Counted from the stretch's first letter, positions 27,201 through 37,371 are shown. The stretch is 64,000 bases of DNA from Glandiceps talaboti (GCF_964340395.1 NC_135550.1:7161601-7225600), one strand, 5' to 3'. Numbers and translations: made by a program. The notes: generated from the sequence alone by a model not told the origin.

Positions 27201-27576
27201 ACCCGATTTTTTTTACCCCAAGTGGTTGCAAAAGAAAAGAAAACATGTATTTAGGGCATCGCAATGGCGATCTCCATAGTGTATAGGCTTACCTGAGCAG
27301 GTAGACCGCGCGTTCAATGTCCGTGAGCTTCTCGTCAACAGTTAATCTATCGATTTCCTCTGCAGACTGCAATAAAATTATAAGACATCTCAGATCGCCG
27401 TTAACATTCACGAACTAGTCAAATCTCACAGTTTAATTTTGATCCAGAACATGGTTCTGATTGTCGTAAAGTTTAACGGTAACGGTACAAACCTTGAGCC
27501 CTTTCGTTATGGTTCTTTCCAAACTCAGCTCTGCAAAACTCTCCGTAAGTTTGTCAGCTCCTTCCGACCAGTCCAT
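129..27576 (-). CDS. PPP4R4: Protein phosphatase 4 regulatory subunit 4 orthologue, 5' part (coding exons 1-5)
   Basis: The gene encodes a HEAT-repeat regulatory subunit that binds the catalytic subunit of protein phosphatase 4 in the cytoplasm. Five minus-strand exons, complement(27493-27576, 27293-27366, 4747-4849, 3399-3546, 129-202), join into 161 residues with no stop and matching phases (0, 2, 0, 1, 0). The order of recognisable blocks matches vertebrate PPP4R4: an N-terminal MDWSEG start, [42 protein letters not shown], then SWLETLL and LLPKE. All five introns have GT-AG ends. The vertebrate protein is about 870 residues, so only the first fifth or so is here and the rest lies beyond the left edge. 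PPP4R1 is the nearest alternative, but the N-terminal wording fits PPP4R4 better. Function is inferred from orthology. Introns are about 0.13, 22.4, 1.2 and 3.2 kb; the 22.4-kb second intron is unusually long. Confidence 0.93.
408..823. repeat. Interrupted GGAT/ATGG tetranucleotide microsatellite
   Basis: Many runs of GGAT with variants (GAAT, GATA, GACA) and two embedded copies of a longer motif (gtaggtgggac or gtaggtggcat followed by gggt). The longer motif suggests a ~110-bp higher-order unit. The open frames across it are repeat artefacts. Confidence 0.9.
2823..3240. mobile_element. MITE-like element, copy 1 (TAA target duplication)
   Basis: 418 bp flanked by TAA on both sides (2820-2822 and 3241-3243). 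Its ends are imperfect inverted repeats: GGGACGATCACACA on the left and TGTGCGATCATCCC on the right, each followed inward by an AGCTCAATAAGCAAAC-like stretch and a G-rich tract. Related copies lie at 11857-12288 and 19561-19956. A 3-bp TWA duplication is typical of PIF/Harbinger-type elements; no transposase is encoded, so this is a non-autonomous relic. Confidence 0.75.
3399..3546 (-). CDS. PPP4R4: PPP4R4 coding exon 4
   Basis: 148 nt, 49 codons plus 1 nt. It reads [19 protein letters not shown], continues with a [18 protein letters not shown] segment, and is aligned by eye to the vertebrate EVLHVAG block. The acceptor is ACCATAG and the donor GTATGT, ending in phase 1. The long open frame visible here on the minus strand starting at 3592 is a different, spurious frame. 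Confidence 0.92.
3547..4746 (-). other. PPP4R4 intron 3
   Basis: Intron of 1.2 kb, AT-rich, with a T/TTTG-rich stretch around 3800-3860. No gene or clear repeat seen. Confidence 0.85.
4747..4849 (-). CDS. PPP4R4: PPP4R4 coding exon 3
   Basis: 103 nt. The first base completes the split serine codon AG|C from exon 2; then follow 34 codons, [16 protein letters not shown] through RVVPKVK. The acceptor is TTACACAG and the donor GTAAGT, ending in phase 0. It encodes helices of the first HEAT-like repeats. Confidence 0.93.
4934..5157. repeat. Four-copy degenerate tandem repeat (58-65 bp)
   Basis: Copies start at 4934, 4992, 5050 and 5115. Each has TAGTTTCAATTA, then GCAAATGACAAGAA and a CATGGGCCATC-like tail. 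Confidence 0.8.
5990..6410. repeat. Degenerate repeat with ACCTGGGTTCC motif
   Basis: Several copies of TTACC(T/A)GGGTTCC-like blocks, with CTTAGCAAAAACA or CTTGGTAAGCACA downstream. A related stretch is at 14420-14560. Confidence 0.5.
7035..7312. repeat. Degenerate ~20-bp tandem repeat
   Basis: At least twelve variants of GATTAAATTTCTAAGTCAT, with spacing between about 16 and 36 bp. Confidence 0.8.
7745..7885. repeat. Degenerate GAACTGAATTGGTTCAGTTT repeat
   Basis: Three diverged units of about 46 bp that are themselves partly palindromic (GAACTGAAT / GTTCAGTT). Similar GGTTCAAACCGGTTT-style sequence is present at about 18120-18300. Confidence 0.6.
10933..11401. repeat. Local duplication with internal ~60-bp repeats
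   Basis: A ~60-bp segment starting CTTGGCCACAACATC near 10938 recurs at about 11338. Between them are three degenerate ~62-bp units with ACAGCTGGAGA(A/G)(G/C)CTGGTA, and an imperfect inverted repeat. Confidence 0.7.
11237..11319. mobile_element. GC-rich 83-bp imperfect inverted repeat
   Basis: Arms TACGTCGTGACGGGGTGCCC and GGAACGTCACAACGTA pair imperfectly. Flanking direct repeats CTAGGTATACAT lie at about 11214 and 11321. This could be a small foldback insertion with a target duplication. Confidence 0.45.
11857..12288. mobile_element. MITE-like element, copy 2 (TTA target duplication)
   Basis: 432 bp flanked by TTA on both sides (11854-11856 and 12289-12291). It begins GGGACATCACATGGTGTC and ends GTGTGACACTGTGTCCC. 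The interior follows copy 1 in the same orientation, including the TTCGCACTTCTA and TCAATGATAACAG blocks. Confidence 0.75.
14630..15610. repeat. TTGGCCAACC minisatellite (40-60 bp units)
   Basis: About 20 copies of a unit built on GGTTGGCCAACCTTTGCTAT followed by a GGGTTT or GGGTTCTAGTACCAG segment. From about 15237 to 15460 the units settle to an even 45 bp. Since 45 is a multiple of three, long artefactual minus-strand open frames appear there. The core TTGGCCAA is palindromic. Confidence 0.9.
19561..19956. mobile_element. MITE-like element, copy 3 (inverted)
   Basis: 396 bp preceded by TAA and followed by TAC (one mismatch from a perfect duplication). Ends are GGGACAGATTGCACA and GCGATCGTCCC. 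Interior blocks are the reverse complement of copy 1, so it inserted in the opposite orientation. Confidence 0.7.
21377..21440. repeat. Perfect 32-bp tandem duplication
   Basis: Two adjacent identical units beginning ATACAATTTTAAACAG. No divergence is visible, so the duplication is probably recent. Confidence 0.9.
22204..22604. repeat. TGTA/GTAC microsatellite, ~400 bp
   Basis: Runs of TGTA with TGTG interruptions, passing into a self-complementary GTAC run near 22545-22590. Six overlapping open frames here are repeat artefacts. Confidence 0.95.
26543..27073 (-). other. Longest non-repetitive open frame, unassigned
   Basis: A 176-codon open frame in the large PPP4R4 intron, on the same strand as the gene. 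It contains one hydrophobic stretch ([18 protein letters not shown]) and a glycine-rich VGGGVSLL segment. I recognise no family. Length alone is not compelling in AT-rich DNA of this size, and no splice context supports it. Confidence 0.15.
27293..27366 (-). CDS. PPP4R4: PPP4R4 coding exon 2
   Basis: 74 nt: 24 codons plus 2 nt, reading [14 protein letters not shown] then [10 protein letters not shown]. It is preceded by TTTATTGCAG and followed by GTAAGC. A second AG five bases further in (TCTGCAG) could be an alternative acceptor but would break the phase with exon 1. Intron 1 is only 126 nt. Confidence 0.92.
27493..27576 (-). CDS. PPP4R4: PPP4R4 coding exon 1 (start codon)
   Basis: 28 codons from ATG at 27576 (context ACGATGG, with G at +4) to AAG at 27493. 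The start is chosen because the peptide begins [10 protein letters not shown], like the MDFSQN start of vertebrate PPP4R4, and continues with a [11 protein letters not shown] stretch resembling the vertebrate segment just before the EEIERL block. The donor is GTTTGT, weaker than the other donors of this gene. The exon ends in phase 0 and any 5' UTR lies above 27576. Confidence 0.88.
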
Positions 27577-27800
27577 CGTGCATTCTATTCTCCCACTCGT
27601 CCCATATACGTGATATGTTGTTTATCAATAAAAAATGTAAATTTGAAATAAGAGGAGAAACTATGCAATCGGCGGTGTCATGGTAAACGAACGGCATTTA
27701 CAGGTAATGGTTACATTTTCCGATTTCAATAGTACGCAGCAGTACACAAACAACACGCCGCCATTCCTGCTATATGTTACGTCACGGGAACTACCATCGT
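27577..27800 (-). promoter_or_regulatory. PPP4R4: Probable 5' UTR and promoter region of PPP4R4
   Basis: Lies directly upstream of the PPP4R4 start codon. It has GCCGCCATT at 27757-27765, resembling a YY1 site, and TTACGTCA at 27777-27784, an ATF/CREB-like site. No TATA box is obvious. The transcription start is not determined. Confidence 0.45.
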
Positions 27801-28785
27801 GCACCGCGACATCACGACAGGCAAGATAGACGAGGCTTGCTGTAGTTGGGCGAGGTCACGCGTGGGACGAGTTACCAAGCACGGTACAGGTGAAGTGTAC
27901 TATATTGACAACATCCTTGACCATCGAGCATTTTATTTTATTAGAGAGATGTTACCAAGAGAAACATACCGAGGCCCTACCGTGTTGAGTGTTTATATTC
28001 ACTCGGCAACCGAACCGACCCTCGTACCAGTTGTATCGACCTCGGGAAATTTTTCAGCCTAGTAGTAACAAGATCAATACATGCTAAGAAGTCATAAATT
28101 TATCGAGAAAAGATCACAAACGTGTCAAATTACGTTTACCATGTTTATATAAATATTTGAAAGGTTTACGGCATACTCATCACAGGTTTGTCTAGGGTAT
28201 TTGCTAGGGCATTTTCACTATAATAGCAAAATCTCAAACTGTGGCCATCTGCAGCCAGGCTTTACATTAGGGCCAGACATTGCAATATTTATGTGGTGTT
28301 AAAGTATGAAACGAACTACGACCATACAATATATATTCCATGTTGACAGAATATAAATTTAATGCGGTAGCGAGTAGACTTACTCAAGTCGAAGAGATTC
28401 CCTTGAATTTATTCCCAATATTTCTCTTTACTGTATAATATGCTTTTATAGTGTCTATTTTTAGAAAACGACGTGAGTGGACTTAATCCTGCATAAGTAA
28501 CGTCTGGATAAATAAAACAGCTATTGCACATCGCCACATGTAAATTTTTCAAAAAATAAAATATCAGCAAAAATGCATGGCGGCTTTCAAGTTTAAAAAG
28601 TTGCTACCTACACTCCATCCCATCCACACACATAATACCACTCACAAGGGGACGCCACCTCGGGAGTCTAGTGCTATAAATGAGATGTTTGTTATTACAC
28701 ACATTCTTGGAATGCAAAATTCTGAGATACAGCTTTTATACATGATGTACCCCTTAACTGAAAAAAAATAATAATAAATGAAACT
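27801..28785. other. Intergenic DNA upstream of PPP4R4
   Basis: An 88-codon open frame at 27799-28062 has no recognisable content. The rest is AT-rich; nothing else seen. Confidence 0.5.
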
Positions 28786-29143
28786 ACATGGCATTTGAAG
28801 CTTGCATAGTTAACATATTGCCTAATTATCGAAAAATCATTGATTATGCAAATTAACCATTAAGATTATAAGCTACATCAACAAGCTTCAACCATCAATG
28901 CATATACTAAACTATCTGAAATTTAAAGCTTGAATTCTAAAGATATTGCCTTATTTATGCAAATTACATTTAAAAAACTACATCAAACACGTGCTTTGTT
29001 GATATATGTATAACAATGATATGAACTTTGACGATTTCAAATGAAGCATTTTTAAGATGTAGCCTAATTACCGAAAATCGTTAATTATGCAAATTTATCA
29101 TTAACACGAAAAGCTATATCATGTTTCACGTATGATGTACTGA

Positions 29144-29333
29144 ACACATATTGCCTGGCCATGAGGGCTATAGCACCCGTTTATTACACCCGAGGGACTG
29201 TGAGTTACCAGAATCACATGCTATTTCCCGAGGCCAAAGGCCGAGGGAAATAGCATGTGATTCTGGTAACTCACAGTCACGAGGGGGTAATGAACGGGTG
29301 CTATAGCCCGAATATAGGCCAGGCAATATGTGT
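29144..29333. mobile_element. 190-bp near-perfect palindrome (foldback element)
   Basis: Outer arms ACACATATTGCCTGGCC (29144-29160) and its complement (29317-29333) enclose an inner palindrome at 29165-29309 centred on GGCCAAAGGCC. Arms are about 70 bp with few mismatches and almost no loop. It is more GC-rich than the surrounding array. The open frame across it is a reflection of the palindrome. Confidence 0.85.
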
Positions 29334-29334
29334 T

Positions 29335-29541
29335 TTATAATATACCTCATGCTGTGAACTCGCGGTGGCAGACGACATCGTCAGAAGCTCCCATTTTGAC
29401 CTGCTGTGAACGCGCGGTGGTCACGTGACCATGTAAAAATTGATGGGACTATTTCCCCAAGGGAAGTAGTCATTCTATTTTCCTATCACGTGACTGATTC
29501 TAGCGAATCATGGCACAGCATTATCACTAGGTATATTATAA
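29335..29541. mobile_element. TIR-bounded segment next to the palindrome
   Basis: Exact 13-bp inverted repeats TTATAATATACCT and AGGTATATTATAA bound 207 bp. The interior holds two copies of GCTGTGAAC(T/G)CGCGGTGG at about 29351 and 29403, two CACGTGAC motifs and a small TTCCCCAAGGGAA palindrome. It may be a second MITE or part of one composite element with 29144-29333. Confidence 0.6.
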
Positions 29542-30059
29542 CAAAATATATGAAATATGAAGCTTGTATTCTAAGATATGGTCTAATTGTCACATGTCAT
29601 TAATTATGCAAATTACTTATTTCTATCAAAACCTATAACAAATGTGCACTTTGTTATTATCAAAGAATACACCAAATGATATGAGATTTGAAGCTTACAT
29701 TCTTAAGACACAGCCTAATTGCCGCATATAATTAATTTATGCAAAGGATTTATTAAACTTAAAAGCTATGTAAACAAACTTCGCAGGACATGTTCGTTTT
29801 ATTATGGTTGATATATGTGCCAAATTATATTGAAATTGAAGCTTGCATTCTTAAGATATAGCCTAATTACCGACAATCCTTTATTATGCAAATTACTCAT
29901 TAAAACTAAAAATTGTGCCAATAGGCTTTATAGGATATGTGTGATTTGTTATAGTTGATGTATGTGCCAAATTATATGAAATTGAAGCTTGCATTCTTAA
30001 GATATACCCTAATTACAATCATTAATTATGCAAAGTACCCATTAAAACTAAAAACTGTG

Positions 30060-30062
<3 letters not shown>

Positions 30063-30138
<76 letters not shown>
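30063..30138. repeat. TA dinucleotide microsatellite
   Basis: An uninterrupted TA run of about 75 bp inside the 145-bp-unit array. Confidence 0.95.
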
Positions 30139-30141
<3 letters not shown>

Positions 30142-30463
30142 ATGTGTGCTTTGTTATGGTAATTATATTGAATTTGAAGCATGAATTCTTTAGACATAGC
30201 TTACCTACTGAAGATCATTAACCATTAATCTACATAACTATGGGACATATGCCCTTTGTTATGGTTAACATATGTACTAAATTATATTGAATTTAAAGTA
30301 TTCTTAAGATATAGCCTAATTACTAAAAAAAACCCATAAATTATGCAAATGACTAATTGATATTCATCGGATGTTTACCAAAATCTAATCAGTTCTTGTC
30401 ATTACCATATGGAAGTAGCAAGTTCCATTAGAATCGATGCAGTGGTTTTGAAATACCGTGTCC

Positions 30464-30615
<152 letters not shown>

Positions 30616-31297
30616 TATAACATAACATTCCCTTACGAGAGGTAAAAACTAGGTCGGGGGAGTCAAGTTCAAGAGTTACGGGAAATCTCCCTATCCCACG
30701 CAAAGAATTCTTCCATTCAACATCGTACTTAGTTTCCGCTTTATCAGAGCTATGATGACTAATTAGGTATACTCACGAAACTACTACCAAGCCAGAGAGA
30801 CTATAGAGTTTCAATTATTAGGTGGCATGATGTTTTTTCCACAAGTTTTTTGTTACGAATTACATTTTTTTAAATACAGACACTGATTGGTGCATGCACA
30901 TGAAATGACACATTTTATCTCATTGTGAACACAAATAAACATCAATGTCATATGAAAAAAGGAAGATTCAAACACAGATCAGTTTATTTGTCTTCGCAGT
31001 GTGATAAATTTATCATTTCTTAGGCGTGTCGCGCTATCAGTGCCTGTATTTTGTTGGTGTAAATTCGTAACAAAACCTCGTGTGAGATGTAAAAAACACC
31101 GTGCCGCCTAATTGAAACTCTATAGCCTTTCTGGTTTGATAGTAAAAGACGAAATCACCAAAGTGAAGAAGATCTGATCAGACTACAACATACGTAAGAA
31201 ACTATTACAATATTACGTAGTTTAGTATTACGATCTGAGATGCTTGTTTGATATCACTGTAAGAGTTGAAGGCTTTAGAGATACTAAGATGTCATCG

Positions 31298-31332
<35 letters not shown>

Positions 31333-31690
31333 TTATATGTATGTTGTAGGTCGACGACCTGTTCATAGTTAAAAAGTCATAAAGCTGAGAATGCGATCAA
31401 ACCATTCAGGTATACTGGCATCCACACTCTCATGTTCTACAGGCGAAAGAGTGAACTTGCATGCCCTACACAATCCTACTGAGGAAGACATATAAATTGC
31501 ATGATATCAGGTATACACTCGGGGTCGCAGAAAGCCTTGCTGTCGGTAAGAAAGAGATAGTAAGGAAGTCATATCGCAAAACGATAAGGAACAGCTATCA
31601 ATAAGACAGCCCACATTGAGGGTCCGAAAGAAGAACACCTCTTTATTTTCGTAAACTACAAAAAGTGCTAAAGATGGATGCATAGTGATA
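30616..31690. other. Intergenic DNA with an ATC trinucleotide run
   Basis: Contains an ATC microsatellite at about 31292-31332. Two similar blocks (CTATAGAGTTTCAATTA near 30800 and its complement TAATTGAAACTCTATAG near 31110) form an inverted pair about 310 bp apart and may bound another small element. Confidence 0.5.
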
Positions 31691-32545
31691 TGATTGACCC
31701 TTAACTTTCTAGTAAAACGTCCTAAACATGCGTGTAAATTGTAAATTTAAGTGCTGTGACTGACACGACACCTAACTTCGACTCTAAAATGCCCCAACGA
31801 CATTGTACAGGTATATGATTTACCTCTAGACACTCAAAATGCCACAAAATACATGCAAGTTCATTTACCTACTTGACCCTCAAGACATCCGAAGCTGCTT
31901 GTAAAGTTTCTTCCCCTGTTCAACTTCTAAGACGTCCCTAGAAATCCCGTGATTTGACCCAAAGCACTAAATGCATCCAACATACTATACTATGCTTGGA
32001 AAGTTTCACATGTGTATCGTGTGAATCCCTACGCTCTAGACGTCTCAGCAAAAGTGGGAGCAAATTTTTTATGATTTGAATCTTTATTCAACTTCCAAGA
32101 CTAGACTTCTTCAAGAAGCGAGTAAAGTTTTTATATTTGTCCAGGCTTCCAAGGCGTCCAAAAAATGTTTGCAAAGTTTTAGGATTTGAACCCCGATCTT
32201 CTAAGACGTCCAAAAGATAGCGTGCAAAGTCTTGTGATTTATCAGCTTTAAATGTGTGCAAAAACGGCTCCAATATTCGTCTATGATTTGACCCGCTAAT
32301 AATCACGACGTCTCAAAGATAAAATTTCTGTGATTTGACCCCCTGACTTCCAAAGATGTGTGTAAAGTCCTGTCATTTGACCCTCTGACTTCCAAAGACG
32401 TCCCAAAGATGTGTGTAAAGTTATATGATTTGATCTCCTGACTTCCAAAAATGTGTTAAAAGTATTGTGATCTGACGCACAGTTAAAAATGCTCGATCCC
32501 CAACGCTTAGACGAAATCCTAAAGTTGCATGCAAAGGTTTAATAT
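31690..32545. repeat. Degenerate ~50-bp tandem repeat
   Basis: Repeated variants of GATTTGACCCTCTGACTTCC, then AAAGACGTCC and AAAGATGTGTGTAAAGT. It is clearest at 32090-32470 and fades at both ends. The minus-strand 72-codon frame at 32088-32306 lies inside it. Confidence 0.8.
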
Positions 32546-32792
32546 GATCTCAGACTGATTCGCATTGACCTAGCCTATATTTGAATTTTGCACTTCCATC
32601 ACAAATATTGCTATCCCTACACGACAAAAAGACCTCAAGTGCATCAGCCAGTTTCATTTTTTTATGATGAGTGGTGTGTACCTGTGTTGTGATCGTTTGT
32701 TCATTTATTGTTAGAAACCATTATGTCAGTCAATACTGAGTCTCAAGAATTGTATATAGAAACCCAATGCAAGTATCGCATCTATGCAACCA

Positions 32793-33300
32793 ATTCAATT
32801 CAATTCAATAACTTTATTGATAATAATAATACTATTTATTTCTTATATAGCGCATTATTACATAATTGCATAAAAATCTCAATGCGCTTCACATGATAAA
32901 AATACGCATTATATGATCGGAGAATAAAAAAATAAATAAACTATAAAAACGGTTTAATAAAACTGACACATTGTGTCAACCATGAATAAAATACTTTCAT
33001 TGAGCCATGCTGGAGAAATATGCTTTTCGAAAGAGGTGTGTTTTAACTTGTGCTTTGAAAGAAGACAGAGAAGCTGCATTGCGAATAGACGAATCCAGAG
33101 AGTTCCACAGCCTGGGAGCAGCGACTGAAAAAGTGTTTGCCATAATGCTCCTGGACATAGCGTGGTTCAAAAAAGTTCTGTCACGACTGCAGAACGTGTT
33201 AATCTTTCTGGCCTGACGACAGTGAGAAGATCCGACATATAAGTTGGATTATTGATCCCAAATGGGCAATCTTGGTGTTGTAAATCAAGCATAATTCAAT
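32793..33300. mobile_element. Dispersed retroposon-like repeat, copy A
   Basis: A TTCAATTCAATTCAAT lead is followed by TATATAGCGCATTAT, AATGCGCTTCACATG, GTGTTTTAACTTGTGCTTTG, AGAGTTCCACAGCCTGGGAG and a run to about 33300. A diverged relative follows the AATC microsatellite at 48924-49135. The 69-codon open frame at 33007-33216 lies inside it and is not a gene. Family assignment is uncertain. Confidence 0.6.
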
Positions 33301-34355
33301 TTGACCGTTCCTTGACCTTACTTATGCAAGTTGACTTTCAAACTCATGGTAGTTCTAGCGAGTATTACAGAACCTGCGGAAAATAGCAGAAATTTTGTTC
33401 AAGCATCTAGTATAAATATCTATTCTTGGATAAAGCGTCAAGTACAATCGTATAAACGTACTCGAATATTGACCTTGACCTCTTCTACTATGCTGTTGTT
33501 GGGGTCAGGGTTCAAACATCGTATAACTGTGAACCCAGTCTATTACTATTTAGGGAAAACTTTAAAATGGTGTAACGATTTCATCAAAATTTCGAACTGA
33601 GCAGAATTGTCAATTTTGTGGTCCCTTTTATCAAAATACTATTTTTTTAATCATGTGCTTTAAAGCTTACCCCTGTTTCCGTCTATGTGTATTCAAATAA
33701 CGAAATAAATGAACTGAGGAATTAATATATTAAAAGCTGGGGTATTAGATAGTAACTTGAAGACATTTAGGTCGATTTTGAATAATACTACGGAGAAGAA
33801 AACATTCAAGACCGGTATTTTAATAACCGTCACGTAAGATTATCTCTTCATGCCACCTGTTGATTTTCGACTTTCCAAAGTGCAAAAGCCGTTATGTTAT
33901 GGCGGCGATTATGGCCAATGCAGTTTTAGGAACACAATGGCATTGTTTGTAAGGTAACACGATTTTCAGAACAAAGTTGTCATGAGGGCGCCCTTGATGG
34001 CATGGCTCTGTTTTATTTGTGAAGTTCACTGATCATATGGGCTGGTCTGTACTGTGATGTATATGACGTCACAATCTTGCCAGTCATTGTATATTCTTTG
34101 GACTCTGTCTTAATCTGTTTCTTTTTGTCCCCATCTCCGTTTGTATGTCATACTACCTCTGGCTTAGACATATTTCACTGTCACATTACTACTCGTCTAT
34201 ATATTTTTCACCATCTCCAGGCTTCCTTTCTTTTTCCATTCTATATCCCACTATTTTAGTCTATTTGTCTATTCATCTCCTGGCCGAGTACCTCTTTCCG
34301 TCTCTATGTAGCTGCTCAGACCACTAACGAAGACCGAGAGTCTCAGGATTAATTT
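33301..34355. other. Intergenic DNA
   Basis: No gene, RNA or clear repeat seen. A perfect TGACGTCA lies at 34064-34071. Confidence 0.5.
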
Positions 34356-34583
<228 letters not shown>

Positions 34584-35049
34584 CATGTTTCTGTGAGATG
34601 TAAGTTACACTGTATCAAATGAATGTTAATAGCTTTAATACCGTCAGCTGGAAATCTGCAAAACAAACTTAAGTCGCCAACACGTCTTAGCATACTCAGA
34701 AAGGAAAGAGATAATCGAAAAAAGGATGTAATTTAGTCAGATTTGCTTGAAAAGCTGTAATATAATCTGGTTATATGTAGTTCAAAAGCGTATTTAAGCT
34801 AACAGCTGAAAACTAGACTGACTAATTTACCATGGTAGTAGTACTCCTAATGCTAAGTCGGTATAATTATAATATTAAACATTAGAAGGACAGCAAGATA
34901 TATCAATTTCAGTGTGGGAATTTGTGATAATTTGTTACATTTCGTGCTAGATTTAGAGGGGGTTCATATTTAGTTATGCTTTAGGGCGTCCTATATATAC
35001 CATGCACGAGCCAGGTTCAACACAGATTATGGAATATAAACCCTACTCG
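34584..35049. other. Intergenic DNA
   Basis: AT-rich sequence; nothing recognisable. Confidence 0.5.
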
Positions 35050-35340
35050 TTTTACGTCATCACGTCTATATCACGACAACGAGTGTATACGTCACTGGTT
35101 TCTGCTGTACTTGCAATATGAGTCAAACCGTTCAGAATTGTCATTACTTTCCCCGATTCTTCTTTGATATTACTGGCGCTGGTATAATTATGTTATTCTC
35201 CAAAAAAAAATCTTCATTCACTCGTGACCTAATGGTTGTCACTAACTCGTCTAGCGACCCGTGGTGACAAAGACCCCTTAGGTCACTCGTATTTCCTTTG
35301 CAGGCTGAACGAAGAAAAATATTGGGGAATAACATCTAAT
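35050..35340. mobile_element. Dispersed element, copy 1, with TIR-bounded core
   Basis: The core 35192-35333 is bounded by GTTATTCTCC and GGGGAATAAC. Internal blocks TCACTCGTGACCTAATGGTT, TCGTCTAGCGACCCGT and AGACCCCTTAGGTCACTCGT recur in the same order at 60562-60712. Similarity extends upstream over TACGTCACTGGTTTCTGC. No protein is encoded. Confidence 0.7.
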
Positions 35341-37370
35341 TATCGCCAATGCTCGTATACAATGCTACAGTGAGAACGTATTATGATATTACGTGGTGGG
35401 CATTCATGTAGGGAGTGAATTGTAAGACAATCCGACCTTTGATGTCCACATTTTTCATACTTTCTTAAATTCTTATTTCTATGCCTGTGACGTCATCGAG
35501 ACTTTATTGTTGTACTGCAGTAGAACTGGTGCACATTTACTATCTTTACTGACTTAGGAAGCATGGGAAACGTGTAACTGTCTCTTTATAGGCTAAGTCA
35601 GAGTGCAAAAAACCCACTTAAGTTATATGCCGTATATTTATCAATAACCAAATCAGAGTCGACACAGCGTGAAAGAGGTAAGTGGTAAATTCACAAAGAC
35701 GGTGGCCGAATCTATAGTAATTTTTTAAAAAGATTTTTTTTTTTTAAATCAAATAATTGTGTCATTGGATATTATTTATAAATCTGTTTCGAATTTCTAG
35801 TGAGAGGCATACCAAATTGATGTAGTAGCTGGCATATAAAAAGACACAACCTCAAAATCATTAAATCACAGTCAGTGGCTATGTATGGCATAAAACATGA
35901 CACTGGAGAGAACCTGTACCGTAAATCAAGTAGTGCGCCACCTGACGACCGTCACTTGACACAGCTCAGTCTTGCCTGGGTATGAACATTGATTTCAATA
36001 TTACTCAAAAAATGTTAAACAGGGAAGAAATTACAAAATAATACTTTTCTGCATTTAAACTGTAATGTGGTCATGTGGTGAAGTATGAAAGAAACCATAG
36101 CGTAGGGTATCCTAACGTGTATTTCTTTATATTCTATCTAAACAACAGGTGAGCTGACACACTTACAAATATTTAGTATTTTACTATAATTGTTCTCTGT
36201 ATTTTTTTTCTTTTTTTTGTCTTTCCAAGGTGTGGCACTTAATCGGCCACTTTTTAACTTTACGGTTGAGACTTTGGTTAATATGTAAGACTAATATTGA
36301 CACAGGACTTTTGTTGTCTTCACGTGCTGATAGGTGAGGTGGTGAGTGTGACGTTGCCTTCACCTATTAATCAGTCAGTGACGTCCGAGCGGGATTCGGT
36401 TACCCCTTTCATGCAAAAGCCGTTCGTTTCCGTGCCCCAGACGAGCTTCCTGTTACGGTGGGAGTTAAGGAAAGAGTAACTGAAACCGTGTAGTTTACCG
36501 AAATCACGACCATTCGTAACTGGAGAAAACTTGGTTGACAGATCAGGAGCAAGGCAAAGTAGACGAAGAAGTGTAATAAAAACAGGTAAGCTTTTATTCC
36601 CGCTACGGTTTGCATTATTTATATTGTTGGAGACATTCATTATACATCACTAATACGCCGTACACATGCAACCTCGAGCCTTTTTTACTTGTAGACATTT
36701 AGCAGATAGGACAGTAACTAGGCGACTTGAGTTTCTCTCTCTCACACGAATCAATCACTTGATGACAACATACATAAATAGGGTATATTTCAGAAAGAAA
36801 CATTTACCACGGTCAACACCTTTATCTGCCTTGCATGCTAAGGTGGCATTTTAGAGTGCGGTATATAACAGTGCAATGTTTGTACGTACTGTAGTACGTT
36901 GTTAGCCCAATTACACGGTACGACAAATGTGTTCACTTACACACTTCATTCTGCCCTATCTACAAATACTCATTCATTCTGTAGTTGACAACGGGTGAGG
37001 TTTTTAATATTCTCCGTTGAGTTTTTCATTTTGTACACTTCATAGTAGGGATTTAGCGTTGTCTCAGTGTCGATCTTATCGAGTTGACACGCTACGTTCT
37101 CGACTACTTAATTGTGACGTGAACACACAAGTTATTGTCGTCATCATCATGCTTGTTTGCTAATTTAAGTCTAAATGGATTTTGTTCATATTTACAGATG
37201 CATTTTTTTGCAATGACCTTTTTTCTTTGCCATGACACACTGCACAAACACGCACGCAAATGTGTCAGTTTGTCCCTCCCTATTCTCCTTACTGTCTTTA
37301 TAAAGTATGATAACGCGCCGTATCTTATTGAATTCTCAATTGAAATCACACTTACTAGAATTAATTAGCT
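35341..37370. other. Intergenic DNA with a possible non-coding exon donor
   Basis: A candidate plus-strand donor AACAG|GTAAGC is at 36585/36586 and AGAG|GTAAGT near 35678, either of which could end an untranslated first exon. No coding sequence supports them. A perfect TGACGTCA is at 35488-35495. Confidence 0.3.
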
Positions 37371-37371
37371 A

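Larger units (their letters stand above)
4850..27292 (-). other. PPP4R4 intron 2 (22.4 kb)
   Basis: A very long intron joined by a split AG|C serine codon. It contains the minisatellites, MITE copies 2 and 3 and the TGTA microsatellite listed separately. Stretches between them (for example 8.1-10.9, 12.3-14.4, 15.7-19.5 and 22.7-26.5 kb) are AT-rich unique-looking DNA in which I recognise no gene or RNA. Two ATTTGCAT octamers with neighbouring ATGCAT motifs sit near 24010-24090. Confidence 0.85.
28786..30400. repeat. Array of ~145-bp units carrying ATGCAAAT octamers
   Basis: About eight degenerate units built from GAAGCTTGCATTCTTAAGAT, AGCCTAATTACCGA, TTAATTATGCAAATTAC and TTTGTTATGGTTGATATATG blocks. 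Six contain a perfect ATGCAAAT octamer. The array is interrupted by the foldback at 29144-29333, the adjoining TIR-bounded segment, and a TA run at about 30063-30138. It ends at the CAGA microsatellite. Confidence 0.8.

Noticed and set aside
33007-33216. 69-codon plus-strand frame at 33 kb
   Set aside because: Lies in a dispersed repeat with a diverged non-coding relative at 48.9 kb.
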